Shown here piece after piece: positions 7,540-14,588 of a stretch of DNA of 20,148 bases; position 1 is the stretch's first letter; every line of letters starts with the position of its first letter. The stretch is taken from contig DXYG01000047.1 of assembly GCA_019415925.1 (NCBI GenBank), positions 1 to 20,148 of the forward strand. The letters run 5' to 3'. The notes beneath the pieces are model-generated. The model did not search any database and had not been told where the DNA came from. It saw only the letters and a list, made by a program, of their open reading frames with translations. Source of the stretch: Clostridiales bacterium. GTDB taxonomy: Bacteria > Bacillota > Clostridia > Oscillospirales > Acutalibacteraceae. Position numbers and translations under genes: made by a program.

Positions 7540-9531
7540 TTAAATTCCTGCAATGTATTTCTGAATTGCAGTAGCGTCCTTAATGTCAACAACACCGTCA
7601 GCATTGAAGTCGCCGAGCGACTGATATTCAGCACCAAGCTCTGATGAACCGGCTATTGATTTCTGAATTTCAGTTGCGTCTTTGATTCCGATTTTCTTAT
7701 CAGAATCAAGGTCACCGAGATAGTATCTCTTGGTTGTTACCTGACCTGACGCTGATGTAACTTTGAGCATTGTTGAAAGAAGCGTTGTTGCAACCGGGTC
7801 GGAAGCACTTGACTGCTTAATCATATTCATTGCCGAGCCGAATGAAGTCTTTGCTGTATCATTATCAGTAATATCAACAGCAGTTGTGCCTGACATCAGA
7901 TTATCAACAGCGATATAAATTACGTTTTCATCGAGAGTATTGAAGTCAAGAGTTATTGAAGCATTCATTGTGCTTTCCTTACTCTTCTCAGTTGTGAAAG
8001 TAAGAGTTTTGCTCTGACCAACTGTTACAGTATCCTTAATTGTTGCTTCGAACCAAACGAATCTGTAAGCACCGGAGAGGTGAGTACCGATTGGATCGGC
8101 TTCGATTCTTGTCATTACTTCGGCAGCTCCGCCGTCAACACTCATATACGGAATAAGCGAGCTGAGTGTTGTACCCTTAAAGCGGATTTTTACACTATCG
8201 ATAACTGCGCCTTCGTTTGTTACTTTCACAGAAACAGGTGTTGATTTTATTTCGCCTGTTGCATGAATAGCAACTACATAGTAGTAGTAAGTGCCGGTTG
8301 TTTCACTTGCTGTTATGGTTGCAACATTATTTGTTCCTGTATCAATTTCAACGTCATCATCTTTTGTTGTTTCAGAATTATCAGTTGACCGATAGAACTT
8401 ATATGTTACGTCAGACAAATCAGAAGGAGCAACTGTTGCTGTGAGAGTAAATTCATTTCCGGGATGTACAGATGATTTTGAAGAATTGAGTGTTACGCCT
8501 GTAATTGACAGCGGTTTTACTGTAACCGAAATAACGTCTGATGTTACTTCTTTCGAACCAACAGTTGCAACTACATAATAGTAATAAGAGCCGGGTGTTG
8601 ATTCTTCTGTAACGGTTACTGTGCTGCCTGATGATGCGAGATTTGTATCATCCTCTGATACTGTTGAATCAACCGACTTATAGAATTTGTATGTTACGCC
8701 AGACAAATCAGAAGGAGCTACTGTGGCTGTGAGTGTAATGCTGTCACCTACTGTAACTTCTGTCGGGTTTGCAGTTAGGGTTACTCTTTCAAGCTCAGCA
8801 GGGGGTACGGATTCTTTGAATGTAACGTTGACTGTTACATCTGATGCCGGCATTGTGAATGTGTATGTATTGCCGGAGCCTGAAACATTAGAAGTTATTG
8901 TACCATAGGTGTATGTTACTGTATCAACTTCATAGCCGGAATCAGGTGTAGTAGTAACTGTTACTGTGTCACCTTGTGCGGCAGAAGTTGGAGATACTGT
9001 AAATTTACCATGAGTTTCAGCACCTGTTGATACAGTATGATTTGTTGTTGGAGTCGAGCTGCCCTCAGAAACAGTTACTGTATCTAATCCATCATAGGAA
9101 AACGAATAAGTTAAGTTTGCAGCATTAACCTGAATTTGATAAGCTTGATAGCTATGTAAATTATCTTTATATTCAGCTTCAGCTTGCTTTGCAGATAAAG
9201 CATCCTTATTAAGCGTACTAGACTTTGAAGTAGGCCAACAAACACTCTCTGTACTATCTTTTGAATCACCATTAGTAATAAAGAAGTATGTCCACGTATA
9301 TTGGGTACCACTATCAGTAGTTGCAACATAACTAGAACCAGATTTAGTCATATTAACACTTTTCCAAGTGCTAAGATTATCATTAAAACCATACCACAAA
9401 TAATAATCTCCTGCGCCGACAGGCTCGCTGTTAACTACAGCGGCGTTTGCCGGTATTGCTACGATAATCATTGATATTACCATCATTATTGACAAAATAA
9501 TGGATATCAAGGATTTTGACTTAAATTTCAT
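7540..9531 (-). CDS. Secreted Ig-like repeat protein with C-terminal dockerin
   Basis: A 663-aa exported protein. The start at 9531 (MKFKSKSL) has GGAGGT 7 bases upstream, which favours it over an ATG five codons earlier. Residues 1-30 are a signal peptide ending ANA. Residues about 40-155 form an aromatic-rich module (YYLWYGFND, TWTYFFITNGD, VCWPTS) that I cannot assign; it may be a carbohydrate-binding module. Residues 165-240 resemble a divergent InlB/bacterial repeat. Residues 248-340 and 343-437 are two tandem Ig-like repeats sharing TLTATVAPSDLS.VTYKFY and YYYYVVA. Residues 441-600 form a further unknown beta-rich module. Residues 604-663 are a dockerin with two F-hands (GDLDSDKKIGI and GDFNADGVVDI, each followed by KDAT.IQK). 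The dockerin places it in a cohesin-based surface complex. No catalytic domain is recognised. It has its own strong promoter and a long leader. Confidence 0.86.
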   Translation of the reverse strand: MKFKSKSLISIILSIMMVISMIIVAIPANAAVVNSEPVGAGDYYLWYGFNDNLSTWKSVNMTKSGSSYVATTDSGTQYTWTYFFITNGDSKDSTESVCWPTSKSSTLNKDALSAKQAEAEYKDNLHSYQAYQIQVNAANLTYSFSYDGLDTVTVSEGSSTPTTNHTVSTGAETHGKFTVSPTSAAQGDTVTVTTTPDSGYEVDTVTYTYGTITSNVSGSGNTYTFTMPASDVTVNVTFKESVPPAELERVTLTANPTEVTVGDSITLTATVAPSDLSGVTYKFYKSVDSTVSEDDTNLASSGSTVTVTEESTPGSYYYYVVATVGSKEVTSDVISVTVKPLSITGVTLNSSKSSVHPGNEFTLTATVAPSDLSDVTYKFYRSTDNSETTKDDDVEIDTGTNNVATITASETTGTYYYYVVAIHATGEIKSTPVSVKVTNEGAVIDSVKIRFKGTTLSSLIPYMSVDGGAAEVMTRIEADPIGTHLSGAYRFVWFEATIKDTVTVGQSKTLTFTTEKSKESTMNASITLDFNTLDENVIYIAVDNLMSGTTAVDITDNDTAKTSFGSAMNMIKQSSASDPVATTLLSTMLKVTSASGQVTTKRYYLGDLDSDKKIGIKDATEIQKSIAGSSELGAEYQSLGDFNADGVVDIKDATAIQKYIAGI
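8407..8735 (-). repeat. Two nucleotide copies of an Ig-like repeat core
   Basis: The stretches near 8407-8449 and 8693-8735 are nearly identical and encode the same YKFY/APSDLS core of the two tandem Ig-like domains in the dockerin protein. The similarity at DNA level suggests fairly recent duplication of the module. Confidence 0.6.
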
Positions 9532-9675
9532 TTTTATTACCTCCATAACCTTTTATATTGGCAAGCAGAGAGCTGTATCCTTTTGAAATCGCATTGAATA
9601 TCAGCTTTTACCGTCTGACCTACAGTGAAATCGGGTGATTTCGGCTGAAAAAGGGTATAGTTCCCCACATTTATT
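9532..9675 (-). promoter_or_regulatory. Structured 5' leader of the 663-aa dockerin gene
   Basis: About 144 nt lie between the predicted transcription start and the start codon. GATTTC at 9637-9642 can pair with GAAATC at 9627-9632 (4-base loop) or with a second GAAATC at 9585-9590, so the two folds are mutually exclusive. AGCTG at 9571-9575 can pair with CAGCT at 9602-9606, with a possible bulged extension. I do not recognise a known riboswitch class. The leader may be a cis-regulatory RNA or only a folded untranslated region. Confidence 0.35.
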
Positions 9676-9681
9676 TAGCAT

Positions 9682-9710
9682 ATTATAACATTTTAATGAA
9701 TTTATTTCAA
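9682..9710 (-). promoter_or_regulatory. Strong sigma-A promoter of the 663-aa dockerin gene
   Basis: On the minus strand TTGAAA (plus 9705-9710) and TATAAT (plus 9682-9687) are 17 bases apart, with an extended -10 (TG one base before TATAAT). The predicted transcription start is near 9675. This is the best promoter match in the window. Confidence 0.85.
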
Positions 9711-10016
9711 TAGGGTTGTGTGTATTTTATTCCATTTGTCATATTTAATGAATTATTGTGTTTTAAATGAATTATAGTTGTCATTTTGTGAAAATTTTTT
9801 GATTTTTTGTAGAGTTTTTGTCAATTTATTGCTTTAATTTTACTTTTTTGCAGTCTTATTTTAGCATAATAAATTTATTTTTTAATAGAGTTTGGTAATA
9901 TTTGTGCATTATTTTTAAATTTTGTCGTTTTGTACAGGTTTTTTATCGTTATTTTGTGTAGTATTTCGGTGTTTCATTGTGTTTTTATGTATATTTTAAA
10001 GACAGTTATTCCTTAT
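9711..10016. other. T-rich intergenic stretch without a recognisable gene
   Basis: About 300 bases, strongly T-rich on the plus strand, with three loose repeats of an AATGAATT motif at its left edge. I see no coding sequence with a ribosome binding site on either strand and no known RNA gene. Confidence 0.5.
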
Positions 10017-10099
10017 TGTAGCGGCGAACTGTGTTCGCCATAATGTATAAATTGTTTCACAATTTATACATAGGGACGTCAGGGATGCCGTCCCCTACG
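10017..10099. repeat. Compound palindromic repeat of three stacked hairpins
   Basis: Three consecutive inverted repeats with almost no spacer: GGCGAAC/GTTCGCC at 10023-10039 (3-base loop), ATGTATAAATTGT/ACAATTTATACAT at 10043-10071 (13-bp perfect stem, TTC loop) and GGGACG/CGTCCC at 10073-10094. The block is framed by TGTAGCG on the left and its counterpart CCCCTACG on the right. It looks like a non-coding REP- or MITE-like element. No transposase is present. Confidence 0.65.
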
Positions 10100-10151
10100 T
10101 AAATGTTGGTTTGTAACGATAATGTTGATATAATCGGTTGCGATTGATAAT

Positions 10152-10182
10152 CACTACGGACACGGCACGCCGTGCCCTACGA
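10152..10182. repeat. GC-rich palindromic repeat, copy 1 (GGACACGGC type)
   Basis: It contains CACGGC/GCCGTG with a 2-base loop at 10161-10174, embedded in CTACGGACACGG and GTGCCCTACGA. A second, slightly diverged copy is at 12104-12131. It lies in the gene-free region and resembles the short interspersed palindromes of gut Clostridia. Confidence 0.6.
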
Positions 10183-10254
10183 CAGTAAATGAAATGTTTG
10201 TATTATATGCGTAATTACGTGTCAGAGTCAGGTGTCAGTAATGTGATGTAAACC

Positions 10255-10275
10255 ACGAGGACGTCGCTCGCTACA
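10255..10275. repeat. Half-palindrome repeat (GACGTCGCTCGCTACA type), copy 1
   Basis: The sequence around GTCGCTCGCTACA also occurs at 11552-11564. This copy lacks the left arm of the hairpin seen there, so it is probably a decayed or partial copy. Confidence 0.5.
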
Positions 10276-10319
10276 ATGATTATTAAAAGAATAGCGGGTC
10301 ATATATCAGGAAAAGTTCA

Positions 10320-10380
10320 TCTCCACCCCTCAGTCATTTTGCAGGCAAAATGACAGCTCCCCTCAAAAGGGGAGCCTTGG
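10320..10380. repeat. Paired hairpin repeat ending GGGGAGCCTTGG
   Basis: It has a 10-bp perfect hairpin GTCATTTTGC/GCAAAATGAC (10333-10354, 2-base loop), followed by CTCCCCT/AGGGGAG (10357-10374) and GCCTTGG. The second hairpin and the GCCTTGG tail recur at 10440-10465, where the hairpin serves as a terminator. Confidence 0.6.
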
Positions 10381-10434
10381 CTATATCTTAAAAGTTGACT
10401 TTTCTAAATTCAATATTACCGCTTTTTCGACAGT

Positions 10435-10459
10435 AAAAACTCCCCTCACAAAAGGGGAG
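10435..10459 (-). terminator. Rho-independent terminator of the acyltransferase gene and upstream run
   Basis: The stem CTCCCCT/AGGGGAG (10440-10446 and 10453-10459, 6-base loop) is followed on the minus strand by five T. It lies 22 bases past the acyltransferase stop codon and closes the long run of minus-strand genes that begins near 17944. Confidence 0.82.
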
Positions 10460-10481
10460 CCTTGGATAGATAATCAGTAAT

Positions 10482-11519
10482 TCAATTTTTGTTTTTGCCG
10501 AATGACAGGAGCTGCTTAGTCGGAAATGAGAATACGGGCAGTGAGCATACAAAGGTTACTGCTACGGCGATCAGTATATATAATGCCGTTGCGATTGTAT
10601 CGCCTGTGACGTAAGAAATGAGTCCGTATACTCCGAAATGTGAGAGCAATACCAAAAATACCTGATGCCAAAAATAGATTTGCAGGGTTTTCGTGCCTGT
10701 TTTTGTGATGATTCCGAGGTTTTTGTTCGGCACAAGGCTCATTACCGCTAAACCGAACAGTGATGAAATTGCATAGCAGAGAAGTCTTATAAGTCCGCCG
10801 AAGATTTCGCACTCCTCGAGTACTTCAAATGAATTTCTTCCTGTGAACATCGGTCTGAGATACTGATATATATCTGTGTTTATAAAAAACAGCGCAATAA
10901 ATCCGACTGCTACGAATATTGATACGACTTTTACCCATGTCTTTGACAAAAGATTTGAAAGCTGTTCGGGCTTTATCATATAGCCCGCTACGAAGAACGG
11001 CAGGAATACTGCTATTCGCATCAGGGCTAGTTTGTCACCGAGAAATTTATCGTAGCCAGCCATACAACCGACAAGCAGTGAAAGCAGGAGTATGATTTTG
11101 GTGTTGTACTCCCTGAAAATCCACATAAGCGTGATGAAAACTGCAATTGCCCACATAAACCACGCAAAAGAATCGTACATATCAAACAGTGAATAGCTCA
11201 TATTTTTGCCGAGTATCAGTCGAAGAACTGACATCATTATACGCAGGACTATTCCGATTAGGATATATGAAATTACCTTTTGTTTCGGGAATTTTGTTGA
11301 CTTGTCCATCGGTTTGAGAAAAAGTCCGCTTATGAAGATGAAAAGCGGCATATGAATTGAATAGATTGTCAGAAACAGGCTCTTTTCAAGCATATTTCCG
11401 TTGTCGGTTTCGGTCAGAAAGTTAATTGCGTGACCGATTACTACAAGCAGAATTGCAAGAAATTTTATGTTATCATATAGATATATTCTGCCTGCTTTGT
11501 TTTCTGAGTTTTGTATCAC
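10482..11519 (-). CDS. Acyltransferase family 3 membrane protein
   Basis: A 345-aa polytopic membrane protein with about 10 hydrophobic segments. The start is GTG at 11519: an in-frame stop lies five codons upstream, and AAGGGG precedes it. The N-terminal pattern RIYLYDNIKFLAILLVVIGH (residues 11-30) is typical of acyltransferase-3 enzymes, with His30 the expected active-site residue. The next helix contains HMPLFIFISGLF (56-67), another family hallmark. Family members move acetyl or other acyl groups onto cell-surface sugars, such as O-acetylation of peptidoglycan or polysaccharide; the acceptor here is unknown. It is the last gene of the run that includes the lysozyme, spoIIM and two small membrane proteins, which suggests an envelope role. 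Confidence 0.86.
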   Translation of the reverse strand: MIQNSENKAGRIYLYDNIKFLAILLVVIGHAINFLTETDNGNMLEKSLFLTIYSIHMPLFIFISGLFLKPMDKSTKFPKQKVISYILIGIVLRIMMSVLRLILGKNMSYSLFDMYDSFAWFMWAIAVFITLMWIFREYNTKIILLLSLLVGCMAGYDKFLGDKLALMRIAVFLPFFVAGYMIKPEQLSNLLSKTWVKVVSIFVAVGFIALFFINTDIYQYLRPMFTGRNSFEVLEECEIFGGLIRLLCYAISSLFGLAVMSLVPNKNLGIITKTGTKTLQIYFWHQVFLVLLSHFGVYGLISYVTGDTIATALYILIAVAVTFVCSLPVFSFPTKQLLSFGKNKN

Positions 11520-11540
11520 TTTTACTGCCCCTTATTTTTG

Positions 11541-11564
11541 AGCGACGGGGGCGTCGCTCGCTAC
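11541..11564. repeat. Palindromic repeat (GACGTCGCTCGCTACA type), copy 2
   Basis: AGCGACG/CGTCGCT around a GGGG loop (11541-11558) is followed by CGCTACA. It sits in the 51-bp gap between the 163-aa and acyltransferase genes. On the minus strand no T run follows, so it is more likely an inserted repeat than a terminator. Confidence 0.55.
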
Positions 11565-11570
11565 ATTTTA

Positions 11571-12062
11571 TTAATATGAAAAGTATATTTCGTAATCATT
11601 ATAGTTGATGATTATTCCGCTTACAGTACCGTCTTTGCGCTCTATTCTGAATTTCGTGTTTGTGCCGTCATCAAAATACGCCTCTATTTCATCATCGGAG
11701 TTCACGCTGAAGCTTCCGGTATGCGTTCCGTCGTCGGCTGTTCCCGGTGAGAGCCAGAGTGAAAATCTGCCGTCTTCCTTAAAGGTGAGCGAGCCTTGGT
11801 AGGAGGTGTAGTTGGTGTTGTAGATTTCTGACATTTCTACCTCGTCACCGCTTGCGTTTTTTGCTGTTGAGGGAATCCACTGATAAGTACTAAGCTCGCT
11901 TTGGCGGTTTTGCTGTGAGGTACAGCTTACTATTGACAAAGCCGTTGCCGCTGTTATAATTGCAACAATGATAATGCTTATAATTATCGGGAGCTTTTTG
12001 GATTGCTTTTTCTGAGGTTGTTTTGATTTTGCTGTGGATTTTTTAGATTTCTTTTTTGCCAT
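11571..12062 (-). CDS. Single-pass membrane protein with small extracytoplasmic beta domain
   Basis: A 163-aa protein I do not recognise by name. The start at 12062 (MAKKKSKK) has only a weak GGTGA site. A 23-residue Lys-rich cytoplasmic tail precedes a membrane segment at about 25-47 (IIISIIIVAIITAATALSIV). A Cys at 47 follows SIVS, but the long basic tail argues against a classical lipoprotein. Residues 58-163 form a small beta-rich domain with GSLTFKEDGRF, GSFSV and a C-terminal IIINYNDYEIYF. The last motif and the overall order match the 206-aa protein encoded just upstream, so the two are paralogues. The domain pattern recalls small lipocalin-like or extracytoplasmic sensor domains, but no function can be given. 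Confidence 0.72.
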   Translation of the reverse strand: MAKKKSKKSTAKSKQPQKKQSKKLPIIISIIIVAIITAATALSIVSCTSQQNRQSELSTYQWIPSTAKNASGDEVEMSEIYNTNYTSYQGSLTFKEDGRFSLWLSPGTADDGTHTGSFSVNSDDEIEAYFDDGTNTKFRIERKDGTVSGIIINYNDYEIYFSY

Positions 12063-12103
12063 ATTGTCACCGATATACAATAATATTACGTTTGATATTG
12101 ACT

Positions 12104-12131
12104 GCGGACACGGCACGCCATGTCCCTACGG
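12104..12131. repeat. GC-rich palindromic repeat, copy 2 (GGACACGGC type)
   Basis: GGACA/TGTCC arms with internal GG/CC pairs (12106-12125), followed by CTACGG. It matches the element at 10152-10182 with a few changes that leave the stem partly paired. Confidence 0.6.
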
Positions 12132-12195
12132 AAAGGTAGTCACCATAAACTACCTTTTGCTATAAATGCAATTGTATTTGTGTCCCTACGGAAAG
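12121..12195. repeat. 15-bp direct repeat TGTCCCTACGGAAAG at 60-bp spacing
   Basis: The same 15 bases occur at 12121-12135 and 12181-12195. The left copy is the right half of the palindromic element and the right copy is an isolated half. A hairpin (GGTAGT/ACTACC, stem extendable by AAA/TTT, 12133-12157) lies between them. It could act as a weak terminator for the 206-aa gene. Confidence 0.6.
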
Positions 12196-12209
12196 CGACG
12201 TTTTACAAA

Positions 12210-12830
12210 TTACATATTGAAATAAACGTCATAGCCGCCGTAATTTATGATAAGCTCTGAGGGGGTGTCACCCTCCCAAGAAACAACCTTGACAGACATA
12301 TTCTTGTCGTTTGAATATGTTGCTACAATTGTATCGCCCTCTACGGCATATGCTCCGGAATCGACAGATGACGAAGTTACCGAGTCGGTGAACGTTCCGT
12401 CGCTGTTGAAGGTGATTACTCCCTGTGAAAACGCTGAGCCGAACACCTCACGAAGTGAACACTCTTCATTTGTAGAGGAGTCAATTGCCTTGTAGGGCAC
12501 GTAGGTTGCGTTGAAATAGCTGACTTCCTGACCGCTTTGTGTCGGAACTACAACCTTTGGCACTTCGGAGGTTTCGCCTGTAAAGGATTCAACTTGTGTT
12601 GTCGGTTGTTCTGCTGTTGTGGGCTTGAGTGTTGTTTCGGCAGATTCAGCCGAGGTTAACTGAACGGTTGAAGTCGTCTGCTGTGTGGTTGCCTGATTTG
12701 TATTTGCCGGCTTTGAGCCTGAATTAAAGAATATTACTGCACAAACTACACCTATGATTATTACTGCCGCTGCAATGCAGATTATGACAAGTGGTTTTTT
12801 TGAGCTTTTTGCGCTGTGTCGTCCTGCCAT
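12210..12830 (-). CDS. Single-pass membrane protein with Thr-rich stalk and small beta domain
   Basis: A 206-aa protein starting at 12830 with AAAGGAG upstream. A short basic tail (MAGRHSAKSSKK) is followed by one membrane segment at 13-35. A Thr/Gln/Ser-rich stalk covers about 40-95 and an extracytoplasmic beta domain about 105-206. The domain has GVITFNSDGTF, GAYAVEGDTIVATY and LIINYGGYDVYF. The same pattern ends the 163-aa neighbour, so these are diverged tandem paralogues. It starts 2 bp after the upstream YesL/DUF624-like gene and is probably translationally coupled to it. The stalk suggests display beyond the membrane. Function is unknown; sensor, receptor or envelope-binding roles are all possible. 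Confidence 0.78.
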   Translation of the reverse strand: MAGRHSAKSSKKPLVIICIAAAVIIIGVVCAVIFFNSGSKPANTNQATTQQTTSTVQLTSAESAETTLKPTTAEQPTTQVESFTGETSEVPKVVVPTQSGQEVSYFNATYVPYKAIDSSTNEECSLREVFGSAFSQGVITFNSDGTFTDSVTSSSVDSGAYAVEGDTIVATYSNDKNMSVKVVSWEGDTPSELIINYGGYDVYFNM

Positions 12831-12832
12831 TA

Positions 12833-13792
12833 TTACTGCACTCCTTTCGAATTTTCGTCATTTTTTAGCTTTAAAAGCACGCTTCGCTTTACCATTTTTC
12901 CGTTATAGTAGATATATTCGTCGCCGTCGGCATTTTCGTCAACTTCAACACTTGAAAATCCCTCTGCTATATTTTTCTTCGGAGTTTCTTCTTTATCATC
13001 AAAAATGCCGTTCTTCCTGTTCTCTATCTTTTTGTCAATTTCTTTGCTCTTTTCATCATTTCCGACTATCATTGTGTACATATGCTTGTATACAGCAGAA
13101 TTGATTATAAACGAGATTATCGACGGAACAAAGAAAAGTGCAAGAACTATTGTTGCAATTATTACTGCAATCGGCACGTAACAGCACATAAGAACTGTTG
13201 CGCAAAGCAAGAAAAGTACGAACAAGCCGAGGGTGGCGATTAAATTGTGTTTGAATTCACCGAAGGTCATTAATGCGCTGTTTTTGTAGATATTTTTCAT
13301 TGAAATATCAAATGTTACCGTCATTGGTGGAATGTAGTAGAATGCGAAAAGGAAAAATATGCTTACTATTATGCTGATTGCAAGGAAAATGTAAAAAACT
13401 CCGTTGACCTTACCAAAGGATGTGTACATTGTTATTGAATAGTAGCTGAAAAATATAGCTACATAAAATATAACTCCGTGAATCAGGAATCGCAGGAAAT
13501 TTTCCTTGACGCCTGAAATGAAGTTATGTACAACGTCTACGTTTTCCTCTCCCCTGACCATATGCGAGGTGACCTGAACAACGCCTGCATAGAACGAGAA
13601 AAGCGGTATTGCTGTTAAAAACAATATGAAGTTTGAATTCAAGCCCGTAATTGTGTTGATAAACCAGAATATACCGAAAAATACGGCTGACGGTACTGCA
13701 AAAAGCAGATTTGTCAGCAACAGCTTCGGGAAATTATGAAATAAGCTTGAAATAAAAGATGTCAGAGCAACAGAGCTTTTTTCATTTGACAT
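12833..13792 (-). CDS. YesL/DUF624-like polytopic membrane protein
   Basis: A 319-aa protein. The start at 13792 (MSNEKSSV) has GGAGGT 5 bases upstream; a longer in-frame reading overlaps the spoIIM-like gene and lacks a site. Six membrane segments lie at about 24-46, 55-75, 101-123, 133-155, 185-205 and 207-232. A charged cytoplasmic tail follows from about 245 to 319, including IDKKIENRKNGIFDDKEE. The early NLLFAVPSAVFFG and the PLFSFYAGVVQVTSHMVRGE region resemble the YesL/DUF624 family, whose members often sit near carbohydrate uptake and cell-envelope genes. The acidic, Lys-rich tail is longer than usual for that family. Assignment is by general pattern and is tentative. Confidence 0.68.
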   Translation of the reverse strand: MSNEKSSVALTSFISSLFHNFPKLLLTNLLFAVPSAVFFGIFWFINTITGLNSNFILFLTAIPLFSFYAGVVQVTSHMVRGEENVDVVHNFISGVKENFLRFLIHGVIFYVAIFFSYYSITMYTSFGKVNGVFYIFLAISIIVSIFFLFAFYYIPPMTVTFDISMKNIYKNSALMTFGEFKHNLIATLGLFVLFLLCATVLMCCYVPIAVIIATIVLALFFVPSIISFIINSAVYKHMYTMIVGNDEKSKEIDKKIENRKNGIFDDKEETPKKNIAEGFSSVEVDENADGDEYIYYNGKMVKRSVLLKLKNDENSKGVQ

Positions 13793-13823
13793 TTTATACC
13801 TCCGACTTTTGCATAAGCAAAAT

Positions 13824-14495
13824 CTAAAAATTAAACGCTCCTGCAAACAACGTCCAGAGTGCCGTATCAATAAGCGACGCACAGAACGTTATTATGAGAG
13901 AAGCAATAAGGTGAGAGCAAAGCGAGGTTGCCCCCGAACGCATTGACTGCCTGGGCGGATATTTTCCGAACGTATAGACAAACATATCCTTTGAAAACAT
14001 AAAGGAGTTTGACGAAAACATTACAAGCGCAATGCAGAATAAAAATGTACCCGGTAACAGCACAAGCAGATAGAATCCGACACCGCCGAGCTGCTGCACC
14101 GCAAAAAGGTAGCCTGCCGTTAAGCCTGTGCCGAAGCCCTTGAAAAGGACGACAAAAGGCATAACGAACACTCCCCAAGGGGTGAGTCCGAGTAAAAATA
14201 CGGAAAATAAAAATATAAAATCTGACGCAAAGCATGCACAGAAAGTACCTGCTGCGTTCTGTGCAAGTCTTGCGTCAAGGTTTGTTGTGAATAAAAAATC
14301 GAGAGAATTAAGCAGGGTTTCACCTGAATTCTGTGCACAGACTGAGCCTGCGACAAGTCCGACAAGCAAAACTGCGGTAAACATCACCCTTAAGCCGTAA
14401 CGTCTGAAAAAATATTGCAAATCGGAAAGCGTTATTCGGCGTATTCCTCTTCTGCCTAATTCAGTCTTTTTGAACGAAAATACCAAGCTTTTCAT
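13824..14495 (-). CDS. spoIIM: SpoIIM-like stage II sporulation membrane protein
   Basis: A 223-aa membrane protein starting at 14495 with an AAGGGA site 8 bases upstream. There are about five membrane segments. Residues 96-170 carry the family pattern: FLLGLTPWGVFVMP, then LFKGFGTGLTAGYLF, then LGGVGFYLLVLLPGTFLF and a Ser-rich turn SSNSFMFS. In Firmicutes SpoIIM forms the DMP complex with SpoIID and SpoIIP, which remodels septal peptidoglycan during forespore engulfment. Length and layout fit. It lies downstream of proC and upstream of the YesL/DUF624-like gene (31-bp gap). No spoIID or spoIIP is in the window. A SpoIIM-family protein with a non-sporulation role remains possible. Confidence 0.72.
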   Translation of the reverse strand: MKSLVFSFKKTELGRRGIRRITLSDLQYFFRRYGLRVMFTAVLLVGLVAGSVCAQNSGETLLNSLDFLFTTNLDARLAQNAAGTFCACFASDFIFLFSVFLLGLTPWGVFVMPFVVLFKGFGTGLTAGYLFAVQQLGGVGFYLLVLLPGTFLFCIALVMFSSNSFMFSKDMFVYTFGKYPPRQSMRSGATSLCSHLIASLIITFCASLIDTALWTLFAGAFNF

Positions 14496-14578
14496 AAATA
14501 CATTCCCTTCGTTTTATCGGTGTCAGCCAAGTACAGGCTTTGGTTGTCCCGTTAAAACTTTATGCGAAATGTATTTAT
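14494..14578 (-). promoter_or_regulatory. Extended imperfect hairpin in the spoIIM leader
   Basis: An 11-bp outer stem pairs ATAAATACATT (14494-14504) with AATGTATTTAT (14568-14578). Inside it, GTTTTATCGG (14511-14520) pairs with CCGTTAAAAC (14549-14558) with one mismatch, and CCAA (14527-14530) can pair with TTGG (14540-14543). The outer arm reaches two bases of the spoIIM start codon, and the ribosome binding site falls in the internal loop. The structure fills most of the 93-bp proC-spoIIM gap. Confidence 0.55.
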
Positions 14579-14588
14579 AATATGAATA

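Noticed and set aside
9532..9675. Known riboswitch (c-di-GMP or c-di-AMP type)
   Set aside because: Some GGGGAAC and AGCT elements looked suggestive, but the conserved blocks of either class are not present in the right order.
10017..10460. CRISPR array or insertion sequence
   Set aside because: The repeats are palindromes of several types with irregular spacing and no spacers; no cas gene or transposase is present.
14128..14400. Plus-strand open frame opposite spoIIM, and minus-strand frames at 13867-14235 and 14120-14365
   Set aside because: They lie in other frames of the SpoIIM-like gene, with low-complexity translations and no binding site.
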